Shown here in pieces: positions 1 to 9,509 of a stretch of DNA of 64,000 nucleotides. Where the stretch lies: NCBI GenBank assembly GCA_963826795.1, contig CAWGYT010000004.1, positions 62,001 through 126,000 of the forward strand, given 5' to 3'. The translations under genes were made by a program, and so were the position numbers. The first letter of the stretch is position 1. Each line of letters opens with the position of its first letter. The notes beneath the pieces were generated by a model that worked only from the letters and a program-made list of their open reading frames with translations, had not been told where the DNA came from and searched no databases. Origin of the DNA: CAWGYT01 sp963826795. GTDB taxonomy: Bacteria; Planctomycetota; Planctomycetia; Pirellulales; Pirellulaceae.

Positions 1-1086
1 CAACAATTGAGTGGCACGAGTCAGCCCGCGCAGCAGGTCGCGGCCATCATTCAGCAGGTGCGGCCCGACGTCCTGTTGCTCAACGAATTCGACTGGGACG
101 CCGAGGGCCAGGCCGCGGCGCTGTTTCGCAGCCGCTATCTTGCGGTCGGCCAGTTCGGTAACGAACCCCTGGAATTTCCCTACGCCTTTCTGGCCCCGGT
201 CAACACGGGCGTACTTTCGGGATTGGACCTGGACGGCGACGGCCGACTCGATGGTCCCCAGGATGCCTTCGGCTTCGGTCGCTTTCCTGGCCAATACGGC
301 ATGCTTGTTCTATCGCGTTATCCGATCGATCCTGGCGCCGTGCGCACCTTCCAGAACTTTCTTTGGAAAGATCTGCCTCAGGCCCAGTTACCCCACGATC
401 CAACTTCCGAGACGGCGTACTACTCACCCCAGGCGACGCACGTCTTGCGATTGTCGTCCAAGAGTCATTGGGATGTGCCCATTCGAATCAATGACGCCAC
501 GCTGCACTTCCTGGTGGCGCATCCAACGCCACCGGTATTCGACGGACCCGAAGATCGCAACGGACGACGTAATCACGACGAGATTCGCTTCTGGCTGGAA
601 TACCTTGCCGCCGACGCGGCTCAAAGTCAGTTCATTTACGACGATCGCGGCGTACGCGGCGGGCTGGGCGAGCCGACCTATTTCGTGGTCGCGGGCGACT
701 TGAATTCCGATCCCTATGACGGCGATAGTCGCCACGAAGCGATCCAGCGCCTGCTGGCTCACCCGCAAATTCAGTCCGAGCCGGCGCCGTCGAGCCGGGG
801 CGGTGTCGCCGCCAGCTCGCAACAGCAAGGTGCCAACCGGGATCACCAGGGGAATCCGGCCTACGACACGTCCGACTTCTCCGATCGCCCCGGCAGCAGC
901 GGCAATTTGCGCGTTGATTACGTCTTGCCCTCAAAGGCCCTGACGCTGCGGGATGCCGGAATCTTCTGGCCGATCGAGGGCGAACAAGGAGCCGACTGGA
1001 TCCAGTGCTCCGACCACCGACTGGTCTGGATCGATGTCACCATCGACACGGAGTTGCGCGGCGGAAGCGCGGCCAAAGCGGACTGA
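1..1086 (+). CDS. Endonuclease/exonuclease/phosphatase family protein (5' partial)
   Basis: The reading frame is open from the first base, so the N-terminus lies outside the window. The visible 360 or so residues carry the landmarks of the metal-dependent DNase I-like fold: LLLNEFDWD with the metal-binding Glu, the VAHPTPP strand, VAGDLNSDP, RVDYVLPS, and the terminal SDHRLVWIDV with the catalytic Asp-His pair. Family members hydrolyse phosphodiesters (nucleases, sphingomyelinases, inositol phosphatases). The substrate cannot be read from sequence. Internal stretches such as GLDLDGDGRLDGPQDAFGFG match the secreted planctomycete type. It converges on the MtaB-like gene that follows on the other strand. 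Confidence 0.85.
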   Translation, partial: QQLSGTSQPAQQVAAIIQQVRPDVLLLNEFDWDAEGQAAALFRSRYLAVGQFGNEPLEFPYAFLAPVNTGVLSGLDLDGDGRLDGPQDAFGFGRFPGQYGMLVLSRYPIDPGAVRTFQNFLWKDLPQAQLPHDPTSETAYYSPQATHVLRLSSKSHWDVPIRINDATLHFLVAHPTPPVFDGPEDRNGRRNHDEIRFWLEYLAADAAQSQFIYDDRGVRGGLGEPTYFVVAGDLNSDPYDGDSRHEAIQRLLAHPQIQSEPAPSSRGGVAASSQQQGANRDHQGNPAYDTSDFSDRPGSSGNLRVDYVLPSKALTLRDAGIFWPIEGEQGADWIQCSDHRLVWIDVTIDTELRGGSAAKAD

Positions 1087-1117
1087 GTGAGGTGGCACAT
1101 CAAGGCTCGATGCGAGC

Positions 1118-2492
1118 TCACGTGCTCGCCACGATCGCCTCGTCCTCGGCGGCGATGATCCGCGCGTTGACCAGGCGGCCAAGCGTTCCGGCGGGCAACT
1201 TGACCGGGGCATACCGGCACGAGGTGCCCATTGCGGGTGCCAACTTATCGTCATTCAATGACTCGACCAGAACCGCCAACTCTTCGCCGACAAGGCAATC
1301 GAAATAGTCCCGCCGCAGCGTCTTTTCGATTCGAGTCAGACAACGTGATCGTTCGGCCTTCACCGACTTGGGGATCTGATCCGGCATCTCGGCTGCCGCC
1401 GTCCCCCGGCGTGCACTGAACGGGAAGACGTGCACCTTCGAGAAGCCGACCTGACGCACCACGCGGCACGTTTCGGCAAACTCGGCATCCGTCTCCCCGG
1501 GGAAGCCCACGATCACGTCAGTGGTCAAGGCCGGCTTGTGAATCTTGTCGCGAATCAGCCCACACCGATCCACGAATCGTTGACGTCCCCCAACGTCGTC
1601 GCATGCGCCGAAGGACGGCATCCGAGCCGCTTTGAAGGCACACATGCAGATGCGGGCACACGCGATCCGGATGATCGGCCATCACATCCAGCAATTCGCG
1701 CGTCACCTCGGTCGCTTCGATGCTCGACAACCGAATACGAAACTCGCCGGGCAAATCGACCAGTTGCCGCACCAGCGTCGATAGCCGATTCCACTGCTCT
1801 TTGGGCTTTCCCCCGTTGTGATCGACGCCGTAGTGGCCCAGGTGAATCCCGGTCAGCACAATCTCACGATAGCCATTGGCCACCAGACGACGGGCTTCGG
1901 CCACGATCGCGTCCGCCCCGCGACTTGACATTTGAGGCCGTACCTGAGGGATAATGCAATAGCTGCAGCGGAGCAAGCAACCGTCCTGAACCTTCAGGTA
2001 GGCCCGGTGTCGATCGCCGAATCGCGAGAGCCCGTTGGGGATGTCGACGACCCCGAACCGTCCCAGCAAGTCCGGCAATTCACGCTTATCCGTGACGACT
2101 TCCACGACATTGGGCAGCCGCGCCAGCTCACCCGGAGCTCGCGTCGCGTAACAACCCATCACGACCAAGCGCGCGTCGGGATTTTGCCGAGCCAGACGCC
2201 GAATCACCTGCCTGCTTTTCGCATCTCCCTCGTGGGTCACCGTGCAGGTATTGACGATGCAGACGTCCGCCGGCTCGTGGTCCGTCGCGTCGCGGTAATG
2301 ACCCGCGTCGATCAGTCCCTGCCGCACGTACTCCGTCTCGTACTGATTGACTTTGCAGCCCAGCGTGACGGTCTTCAGTCGAGCACGTTGCGCCGGCCTC
2401 CGGGATGATCGACTTCGGTTGCGATTGCGATGCCTCCCACCGCTATCGGTCTGGCTCAAGTGAACACGACATCGATCCCTGACACTTGGCAA
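1118..2492 (-). CDS. mtaB: MiaB-like tRNA methylthiotransferase (MtaB type), frameshifted
   Basis: Radical-SAM methylthiotransferase, predicted to add a methylthio group to t6A37 of tRNA (MtaB/YqeV branch of the MiaB family). The N-terminal UPF0004 domain starts LKTVTLGCKVNQYETEYV with cluster cysteines. The radical-SAM motif is CLLRCSYCIIPQVRP, and the TTDVIVGFPGETDAEF block and a C-terminal TRAM-like part follow. The frame breaks in a run of five C (plus strand) at 1587-1591. Removing one base joins RMRRRWG directly to RQRFVDRCGLIRDKI, restoring the family sequence. The only ATG is at 2492 and overlaps clpS by about 50 bp, but family alignment favours a start near the CTG at 2378. The frameshift is probably a sequence error. 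Confidence 0.85.
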
Positions 2493-2811
2493 TCAATCGG
2501 TCGCGGCCATAGGCGTGAATCTGGTCCCGCTTCAGCTCCGCGTGTTCCAGCGTCGTCGTCAGACAAATCGCCCGCCCGGCCTTGTCGACCTGGCATGCCA
2601 TCTCGTACCCTCGCTCGTACGGATGGCCAAACAACTCCTGCATCATCCGAATCACATAGTCATACGAATGATCGTCGTCGTCCCAAAGGATGACGTGATA
2701 GCGCGGCTGTCGCTTGGGACGCCGACGCTGCTCGACACGCGATTCAGTACCTCGAACGACTTCCTGTTCCGGTTCCGCCGTAGCTGCTTTGGACATGTCG
2801 AACCCCACCAC
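2443..2811 (-). CDS. clpS: ATP-dependent Clp protease adaptor ClpS
   Basis: Small adaptor that binds the ClpA/C N-domain and delivers N-end-rule substrates to ClpP. The core YHVILWDDDDHSYDYVIRMM contains the Asn/Asp-rich substrate pocket region in its DDDDH variant. It is followed by FGHPYERGYEMACQVDKAG and the helix TTLEHAELKRDQIHAYGRD. At 122 residues it has a typical length, with a charged low-complexity N-terminal extension. An alternative ATG lies five codons in (MSKAATAEPE). It overlaps the 5' end of the MtaB-like frame, so the two may be co-transcribed. The M20 peptidase is divergent across 267 bp. Confidence 0.93.
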   Translation of the reverse strand: MVGFDMSKAATAEPEQEVVRGTESRVEQRRRPKRQPRYHVILWDDDDHSYDYVIRMMQELFGHPYERGYEMACQVDKAGRAICLTTTLEHAELKRDQIHAYGRDRLIAKCQGSMSCSLEPDR

Positions 2812-2917
2812 CTTAAACAGACTCGCATCGGAAACAAACGCGCCTTCAACCCGCTTCCGCCAATCCCTCCATGTCGTCGATCATGACGATCGTCACGTTG
2901 CAATGGACGAAAACGAT

Positions 2918-2930
2918 TGACGGAGTCAAC
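2918..2930. promoter_or_regulatory. Short palindrome in the divergent clpS / M20 peptidase intergenic region
   Basis: The sequence TTGACGGAGTCAA (TTGAC, 3 nt, GTCAA) sits between two divergent genes, in a locally A+T-rich stretch that would suit a promoter. It could be an operator or a -35-like element. No regulator is identified and the site is weakly supported. Confidence 0.2.
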
Positions 2931-3078
2931 GCAGTAAAAGGAATTTTGCCGGTTTCATTATATTTAATGCTGGATCCCTGGAAAGTACTATTCCGCCTCA
3001 GCCCGCCGACTCGTATCCTGGCGGATTCGTCGTTTCGCCCGCACCCCGCAAAATCTCTCGTTTGCCGAGATTCTCGCC

Positions 3079-4475
3079 ATGTCCAAAATCGACACGTATC
3101 TGGAAAAGCACCGCGATCAGTTCGAAGACGACCTGTGCGCAGCTCCTGCGGATTCCGAGCGTCAGCGCCGACAGCCGGCACCAGCCCGACGTCCAGCGGG
3201 CCGCGGAATGGATGGCCGACCAATTTCGTGCGATCAAGCTGTCGACCGAAGTGATCGCGACGAAGGGCCATCCGATCGTCTATGCGGAATCGGCTCCCCG
3301 CCCGGGTCAGCCGGTCGTGTTGGTGTATGGCCACTACGACGTGCAGCCGCCTGACCCCTTGAATGAATGGGTCTCGCCGCCGTTTGAGCCGACTCGGCGC
3401 GACGGCAATCTTTATGCGCGGGGAGCGACGGATGATAAGGGCCAGATGCTGACGCACGTCAAGAGTGCTCAGGCATGGCTGGAGACGGTGGGCGAGTTAC
3501 CGGTTCAATTGAAATTCGTGATTGAAGGCGAGGAAGAGGTCGGCAGTGAGAGTCTGAACGACTACCTGGCGACGCCCGACGCCGCGAAGAAGCTGGCCTG
3601 TGATATTGTCGTGATCAGCGACACGAGTCAATTCGGTCGCGGACGCCCAGCGATCACCTACGGATTGCGCGGCATTGCCTATTTCGAACTGACACTGACC
3701 GGCCCGAAGCAGGACCTGCATTCGGGCGTTTTTGGAGGGGCCGTCGCCAACCCCGCCAACGCGCTGTGCCACCTGCTGTCGGGTCTGATCGATGATCGCG
3801 GGCGAGTCTTGGTTCCGGGGTTTTACGACGACGTGGATCGACTGAGTGAACGGGAACGATCCGCAGTTTTCGGCACTTCCCTTCGACAATCAGGCGTTCT
3901 CACAGCGATTGGGTGTCAAGGCGTTGGCCGGCGAAGAGGGCTATTCCACGTTGGAGCGTCGCTGGGTGCGGCCTAGTTTTGACATCAATGGCCTGACGAG
4001 CGGCTATCAGGGCGAGGGCGCAAAGACCGTGCTCCCGGCCCGGGCCTCGGCCAAGTTCAGTTTTCGCCTGGTACCTCGCCAGGACCCCGCGGCCATCGCC
4101 CAAAGCCTGCGCCAACTGTTGACGGAGCGTTGCCCGCCGGGGATTTCCCTGGAGCTGAAGGAAATGCATCACGCCCCAGGACTCGTGATCTCCCTGGACA
4201 GCCCTTTCATCAGTGCCGCCGCTCGGGCCATCGAGAAGGGGTTCGGCCACTCGCCCGTCTTCATTCGCGAGGGCGGTTCGATTCCGATCGTCAACTCGTT
4301 CGCTCAGCAGCTGGGCGCGGATACGCTGCTCTTGGGCTGGGGCCTGGACGATGACAACACCCACAGTCCCAACGAAAAGTTCTCCTTGGCCGATTTCCAT
4401 CGCGGAATTCGCAGTAGCGCGTATCTCTGGCACGAGATCAGCCGAATCCCGATTCCCGAGTCAGATCGCGAGTGA
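3079..4475 (+). CDS. M20 family metallo-dipeptidase, two frameshifts
   Basis: Zinc-dependent dipeptidase/acylase of the M20 (CNDP-like) family. The N-terminus MSKIDTYLEKHRDQFEDDLC runs in one frame to about 3139. Dropping one base continues as QLLRIPSVSADSRH. The zinc-site blocks are VLVYGHYDVQPPDPL, ARGATDDKGQML and VIEGEEEVGSESL, and dimerisation-domain text DLHSGVFGGAVANPANAL follows. A second shift near 3858 joins DDVDRLSERER to PQFSALPFDNQAF, after which RRWVRPSFDINGLTSGYQ, FIREGGSIPIVNSF and the C-terminal zinc ligand region DDNTHSPNEKF follow. The reassembled length (about 465 aa) is typical of the family. Two independent single-base errors are the simplest explanation. It lies upstream of serS on the same strand. 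Confidence 0.85.
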
Positions 4476-4538
4476 ACCTCGGGCCGCCATGAGGGTCCGC
4501 TCTCGACACGCAACCATTTTCCGCGGGAACCACACGAC

Positions 4539-5822
4539 ATGCTGGACCGGAAATTCATTGTCGAAAACGCCGCCGCCGTCAAACAGAATTGCGTCAACCG
4601 AGGCATGACGGCCGACGTGGACCGCTTCGTGGAACTCGACGGCCTTTGCCGAGCGAAGCTGCAGGAGGTGCAGGAGTTTAACCGCCAGGCCAACGAAGTG
4701 TCGAAATCGATCGGCCAGGCGAAGGATGCCGCCGAGCGCGAGGCGCGGAAGGACCAGGGGCGTCAGTTGCGCGAGCAGAAAGACGCGGCGCAACAGGCAC
4801 ATGACCAACTGCTCGCTTCGCTGGAACAGGTTCAGCGGGCCATCCCCAATATCGCTCACCCCGACGCCCCGGTTGGCGTCGACGACAAATCGAATCTCGA
4901 GATTCGCCGGGGCCCGCACGAACCGCCCCAGTTCGATTTCCCGCCCCTCGATCACGTCGAACTCGGACAGCGTCTGGACCTGTTCGACTTCGAGGCGGGC
5001 GCGAAAACGACCGGCCACGGCTTCTATTTCCTCAAGAATGACGCCGTCTTGCTCGAACTGGCGCTGCAGCGTTACGCCGTCGGCGAATTGCTGAAGGACG
5101 GTTTTGTCTTGGCCACCACGCCGGATCTCGCACGCCTGGAGATTCTGGAAGGGATTGGTTTCAATCCGCGCGGCAGTGAAACCCAAATCTACAGCGTCGC
5201 TAACAGCGATCTCTGCCTGGTCGCGACGGCCGAAATCACGTTGGGCGGCTACTACGCCGGCGAAACGCTGAACGAGTCTCAGCTGCCCATCAAGATGTGC
5301 GGCGTCAGCCACTGCTTTCGGACCGAAGCCGGCGCCCACGGTCGGGCCTCGCGGGGTTTGTACCGCGTGCATCAGTTCACCAAAATCGAAATGTTCGCCT
5401 TCACCCAGCCCGAGGATTCCGACCGCACGCTCGATCAACTCTGCGCCATCGAGTGCCGGCTCTTTGATCAGCTTGGAATCCCCTACCGAGTCGTCGACAC
5501 GGCGACCGGAGACCTGGGCGCACCGGCCTACCGAAAATTTGATCTCGAGGCCTGGATGCCGGGACGCGGCGAGAAGGGGGAATGGGGCGAAGTGACCAGC
5601 ACCAGCAACTGCACCGATTATCAGGCCCGCCGGCTGAACATCCGCTTCAAGAAACAAGGGGAGAAAGGGACGTCCTTCGTTCACACCCTGAACGGCACCG
5701 CGATCGCCGTCAGCCGCGCGATCATCGCGATTTTGGAAAACTACCAGCAACCGGACGGCTCAATCGTCGTCCCCGAAGTGCTCCGCGCCTGGATGGGCAA
5801 AGATCGCATCGAACCTAGGTAG
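4539..5822 (+). CDS. serS: Seryl-tRNA synthetase
   Basis: Class II aminoacyl-tRNA synthetase charging tRNA-Ser. The N-terminal coiled-coil arm covers about residues 30-110 and is rich in Gln, Glu and Lys (EVQEFNRQANEVSKSIGQAK). It is followed by the catalytic core with TTPDLARLEILEGIGF, TAEITLGGYY, motif 2 text FRTEAGAHGRASRGLYRVHQ, and motif 3 LNGTAIAVSRAIIAILEN with the conserved Arg. At 427 aa the length is standard and the frame is intact. The start ATG lies 63 bp after the M20 peptidase stop. It converges on the phosphohexomutase that ends at 5906. Confidence 0.97.
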   Translation: MLDRKFIVENAAAVKQNCVNRGMTADVDRFVELDGLCRAKLQEVQEFNRQANEVSKSIGQAKDAAEREARKDQGRQLREQKDAAQQAHDQLLASLEQVQRAIPNIAHPDAPVGVDDKSNLEIRRGPHEPPQFDFPPLDHVELGQRLDLFDFEAGAKTTGHGFYFLKNDAVLLELALQRYAVGELLKDGFVLATTPDLARLEILEGIGFNPRGSETQIYSVANSDLCLVATAEITLGGYYAGETLNESQLPIKMCGVSHCFRTEAGAHGRASRGLYRVHQFTKIEMFAFTQPEDSDRTLDQLCAIECRLFDQLGIPYRVVDTATGDLGAPAYRKFDLEAWMPGRGEKGEWGEVTSTSNCTDYQARRLNIRFKKQGEKGTSFVHTLNGTAIAVSRAIIAILENYQQPDGSIVVPEVLRAWMGKDRIEPR

Positions 5823-5905
5823 CGCCAAAGTCGTTGTCCCTTGCAAAGACGGGCCGAGAGAACGGGGAGGGCGAGGCTGCTGCCGATTCTCTCGCCTGGA
5901 TCCTT

Positions 5906-7252
5906 CTAGCGGCCCAGCACGTTGCCGGCTTCGGCACAGAGCCGTTGGGCGTCGTCGGCCCGCTTTGCTTCGGCGATCAAACGCACGATGGGTTCCGTAT
6001 TGCTCGCTCGGATCAGCAACCAGCGATCGGGCCAGTCGAGGCGGAGGCCGTCGAGGCGGTCGGACGTTGCGTCGGGGAAGTGTCGTTCCAGTCGTTGCAA
6101 AGCCGCTGGAATTTCGGCGGGGTCCAGCGTCATCTTGGTCTTGTGGATCGCATATTGCGGCAGTTCGCGGGTCAACTGACTGAGCGGCTTTCCCGAGCGG
6201 GCCATACAATCGAGCGTAAGGGCCATCCCGACAAAGCTGTCGCGAACGTATCCCACTCGGGGATCGATGGGGCCGCCATTTCCCTCACCGCCAAAGACCG
6301 CCCCCTGGCGAATCATCAGCTCCGTCACGTTCGCCTCGCCCACTTTGGAGCGAAAGAAAGGCAGGCCCAGCCGCTCGGCCAGGTCTTGGGACATGCGGCT
6401 GGTGGAGCAATTCGTGACGATCGGTCCGGGCGTTTGGCTGAGCACGTGACCCACGGCCAGGGCCAGCGTGTATTCCTCGCCGATATAACGACCGTGCTCG
6501 TCGATCAGCGCCAGCCGATCCGCATCCGGATCTTGGCAAAAGCCGACTTGAACGGCGGCGGCGGGAATTTGCTCGGCGACTCGGGCCAGGTTCTCGGCCG
6601 TCGGCTCGGGCAGGTGTTCGAAACGCCCGTCCGGCGGCGTGCCCAGCAAGGTCACGTGACATCCCAATTCGTCCAACAGCCGGCTGCCCAGCAGACTGCC
6701 GGCCCCATGATTGGAATCCAGCAGCACGCGAAACCCGCGGGCTCGAATGGCATCGGCGTCGACGGTGGCCAGCACGCGGCGCGCATGCTCGCCCAGGCAA
6801 TCTTCGCAGGCGCTGACCTGCCCGAGCTGATCATGTCCCACCCAGGCCGGCGCCTGTCCCGACCGGTAGGCGGCCAAAACGGGCTGACCTGCCTGGTCCG
6901 AGATGACTCGCCCCTCGCTGCTGAACAGCTTGATTCCGTTGTACTCGACCGGATTGTGGCTGGCTGAGATCTGGATCCCGCCCGCTGCCCGGTATTGTGT
7001 CACCAGCACGCCGGTCGTGGGCGTGGCGGCGAGCTCCGCATCGATCACGTCTCGCCCCACGGCGCACAATGCCGCTCGGACCGCATCCGCCAGCATCGCT
7101 CCCGTCGCTCGGCCATCCCGGGTGACCACGAGCGGTCCGGGGCCGAGTTGCGAAGCGAATGCTGCGACGTAACGCATCGCCACGTCGGGAGTCAGCGTGG
7201 TCCCCACGACGCCGCGCAATCCCGACACGCTGATAATCGGCTCTGGGTTCAA
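5906..7252 (-). CDS. glmM: Phosphoglucosamine mutase / phosphomannomutase family (GlmM-like)
   Basis: Alpha-D-phosphohexomutase that moves phosphate between C6 and C1 of a hexose or hexosamine. All four family signatures are visible in 448 aa: the phosphoserine loop GGIQISASHNPVEYNG, the Mg-binding DPDADRLAL, the sugar-specificity loop GGEGNGG and the phosphate loop RASNTEPIVR. A GEGNGG loop and the overall length favour a GlmM/archaeal-type phosphoglucosamine mutase, which would feed UDP-GlcNAc for envelope synthesis, but phosphomannomutase activity cannot be excluded. A second, larger mutase is divergent at 7479. Confidence 0.85.
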   Translation of the reverse strand: MNPEPIISVSGLRGVVGTTLTPDVAMRYVAAFASQLGPGPLVVTRDGRATGAMLADAVRAALCAVGRDVIDAELAATPTTGVLVTQYRAAGGIQISASHNPVEYNGIKLFSSEGRVISDQAGQPVLAAYRSGQAPAWVGHDQLGQVSACEDCLGEHARRVLATVDADAIRARGFRVLLDSNHGAGSLLGSRLLDELGCHVTLLGTPPDGRFEHLPEPTAENLARVAEQIPAAAVQVGFCQDPDADRLALIDEHGRYIGEEYTLALAVGHVLSQTPGPIVTNCSTSRMSQDLAERLGLPFFRSKVGEANVTELMIRQGAVFGGEGNGGPIDPRVGYVRDSFVGMALTLDCMARSGKPLSQLTRELPQYAIHKTKMTLDPAEIPAALQRLERHFPDATSDRLDGLRLDWPDRWLLIRASNTEPIVRLIAEAKRADDAQRLCAEAGNVLGR

Positions 7253-7478
7253 GTTTCGGCTCCTTTCCAGTTCGCTGAAGCATACCCGAAGAGGGCATCT
7301 CGCGGAGCGCCTCCGGTTGAACCCGCACGCCCTTGCGGCTTAGAATCCGATCTGCGATGGACCTCGTTTGTCCAGCCCGCTCGCCAATCCCAGCGGCATC
7401 GGCAATGCCATCCGCGGGGAACGGCCATCCGCGGGGAATGCTTTTTCCGATGTCTTCTTAACCGGATGGTATGCGATC

Positions 7479-9308
7479 ATGACCGACGCCCCCGCCGCAC
7501 ACGACACCGAAACGGCCCTGCAGCAGATCGCCGAGGCCGCCCAAGCCGGCAAGATCTCGACCGGCGCCGTCGAGAATCTCCAGGCTTGGCTGACCGAGGA
7601 CCGCTACGCGGCCTACGTCCCCGCCATTGTGCAACACATCGCCGAACAAAAGTGGCAGGCGCTGGACGACGCGTTCTGGACGGTCATTCCGTTCGGGACG
7701 GGCGGGCGCCGCGGGCGAATGTATCCGTTCGGCTCCAATACCATCAACGATCGGACGATTGGCGAGAGCGCGCAGGGGCTGGCGGACTACGTCAAGGAGC
7801 ATCGCACGGGCACGGGCCCACTCTCGTGCGCAATCGCCTACGACACCCGCCATAATTCCCCGCATTTCGCCCAGTTGTGTGCCGAAATCATGGTCGCGGC
7901 CGGATTCACGGTCTATTTCCTGGACGACTATCGTAGCACGCCCGAACTTTCGTTCCTGGTTCGCAATCGGCGCTGCTGCTGCGGAATCATGGTGACCGCC
8001 AGCCACAATCCGCCAAGCGACAACGCGGTCAAGGTCTACTGGTCGACGGGCGGCCAGATTTTGCCGCCGCACGATAAAGGCGTGATCGATCGCGTGATGA
8101 ACGTCGAGACGATCGAGCGGGTGGATTTCGCGCAGGCAGTCGCCGACGGCAAAGTGATCCTGTGTCGCGACGAAACCGACCAGGCCTTTATCGCGGCGCT
8201 CAAGGCGGAGGCCTTCGATGGGCCGCGTGACCTCAAGCTAATCTACACCCCGCTGCACGGTGTCGGTGCGTCCGCCGTCGTTCCGGCGCTGGACGCCGAT
8301 GGCTTCCAGCAGGTCGAAGTGTACGGGCCGCACGCGGAACCGAACGGTGATTTCCCCAACGTGCCGGGCCATGTCTCCAATCCCGAGAACACCGCCGTCT
8401 TCGATGCGATTATCGAGCATGCGCGAGCCACCGGCGCCGATCTGATCCTTGCCACCGACCCCGATTGCGACCGGCTGGGCGTTGCGGCCCCCCTGACATT
8501 GGATACACGGGGTGCGTGGAAGACGTTCAACGGAAACCAGATCGGCGCCTTGTTGGCCGACTATGTCCTCGAACAACGCAAAGCGCAAGGAAGCCTGTCG
8601 CGCGATCACTACGTCGTCAAAACACTTGTGACCACCGAAATGATTCGCCGGATCGCCGACTCGTACGGCGTCAAGACGTTCGGCGAACTGCTGGTGGGAT
8701 TCAAATGGATCGGCGGGATCATGGACGAACAGGGTCCCGACAAGTTCGTCTTCGGGACAGAAGAGTCACATGGCTACCTGGTCGGCCAGTACGCCCGCGA
8801 CAAAGACGGCGCCGTCGCGTCGATGCTTATGGCCGAATTGGCCGCCGTCGCGAAAGCAAAGGGCCAGTCGCTCCACCAGAAACTTGACGCGCTCTATTGG
8901 CAACATGGCTATCACGCCGAACGGCTGATGACCCAGACGATGCCCGGCTCGGAAGGGATGGCTCGCATGCAGGCCTTGATGGCAAAGTTTCGCAGCGATC
9001 CACCTCAGCAACTCGGCGGAGTGGACGTGAAGGGCGTGCGAGACTACGAGCAGGGTCGGTGGATTCCGCGCGGTGGAACGCCCGAACCCCTGGTCGGCCC
9101 GAAGGGTGACCTGGTGATCTTCGATCTGGCGGAAACCGGGAACTATGTCGCCGCCCGACCCTCGGGCACCGAGCCGAAAGTGAAGTTCTACATGTTCACC
9201 TACGTCGCCCCCGAACAATTGGCCGACCTGGAACTGGCGCGACAAGCAATGAGCGACCGACTGGATCAGTTCCAAGTCGACCTCGAACAGTTCGCCGCCA
9301 CGGTTTAG
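7479..9308 (+). CDS. Phospho-sugar mutase (phosphoglucomutase/phosphomannomutase)
   Basis: 609-aa alpha-D-phosphohexomutase of the PGM2/ManB-like long type. The active phosphoserine loop is VTASHNPPSDNAVKVYW, the metal loop ATDPDCDRLG, the sugar loop FGTEESHGYL, and the phosphate loop ARPSGTEPKVKFY. The open frame runs further upstream to a TTG at 7368, but ATG 7479 (MTDAPAAHDTETALQQIAEA) begins the conserved part and is preferred. It probably interconverts glucose-1-P/glucose-6-P or the mannose pair, supplying nucleotide-sugar synthesis such as the GDP-mannose route used by gmd/fcl at 41-43 kb. A family A repeat begins 9 bp after the stop. Confidence 0.87.
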   Translation: MTDAPAAHDTETALQQIAEAAQAGKISTGAVENLQAWLTEDRYAAYVPAIVQHIAEQKWQALDDAFWTVIPFGTGGRRGRMYPFGSNTINDRTIGESAQGLADYVKEHRTGTGPLSCAIAYDTRHNSPHFAQLCAEIMVAAGFTVYFLDDYRSTPELSFLVRNRRCCCGIMVTASHNPPSDNAVKVYWSTGGQILPPHDKGVIDRVMNVETIERVDFAQAVADGKVILCRDETDQAFIAALKAEAFDGPRDLKLIYTPLHGVGASAVVPALDADGFQQVEVYGPHAEPNGDFPNVPGHVSNPENTAVFDAIIEHARATGADLILATDPDCDRLGVAAPLTLDTRGAWKTFNGNQIGALLADYVLEQRKAQGSLSRDHYVVKTLVTTEMIRRIADSYGVKTFGELLVGFKWIGGIMDEQGPDKFVFGTEESHGYLVGQYARDKDGAVASMLMAELAAVAKAKGQSLHQKLDALYWQHGYHAERLMTQTMPGSEGMARMQALMAKFRSDPPQQLGGVDVKGVRDYEQGRWIPRGGTPEPLVGPKGDLVIFDLAETGNYVAARPSGTEPKVKFYMFTYVAPEQLADLELARQAMSDRLDQFQVDLEQFAATV

Positions 9309-9316
9309 CTTCGTTG

Positions 9317-9492
9317 GGTTGACCACAGAGGCACAGAGGGCACAGAGGGTCAGGGCTCCGCAGGGGATGGTGGTGCAATTTTGGGGTTTTCCTTCTTCCG
9401 CCACGGCGGAAGAAGGAAAACCCCAAAATTGCACCACCCGCCGCCCTCTCCCGCCCCTTCCCTCTGTGCCCTCTGTGCCTCTGTGGTCAACC
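9317..9492. repeat. Family A palindromic repeat, copy 1 (orientation F)
   Basis: Terminal inverted repeats GGTTGACCACAGAGGCAC and GTGCCTCTGTGGTCAACC. The left arm carries TCAGGGCTCCGCAGGGGATG, the right arm the CCGCCGCCCTCTCCCGCCCC stretch. The central hairpin has arms GCAATTTTGGGGTTTTCC and GGAAAACCCCAAAATTGC, with apex CTTCTTCCGCCACGGCGGAAGAAG split around the loop. It fills the gap between a mutase and a UvrC gene. Confidence 0.9.
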
Positions 9493-9509
9493 CCCAGGTC
9501 CTACGAGAA

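Noticed and set aside
4461..5750. Long minus-strand ORF opposite serS (429 aa)
   Set aside because: It lies wholly antisense to an unambiguous seryl-tRNA synthetase and shows no family motif. High G+C makes long antisense frames common.
5834..6967. Long plus-strand ORF opposite the GlmM-like gene
   Set aside because: Antisense shadow of a gene with all four phosphohexomutase signatures.
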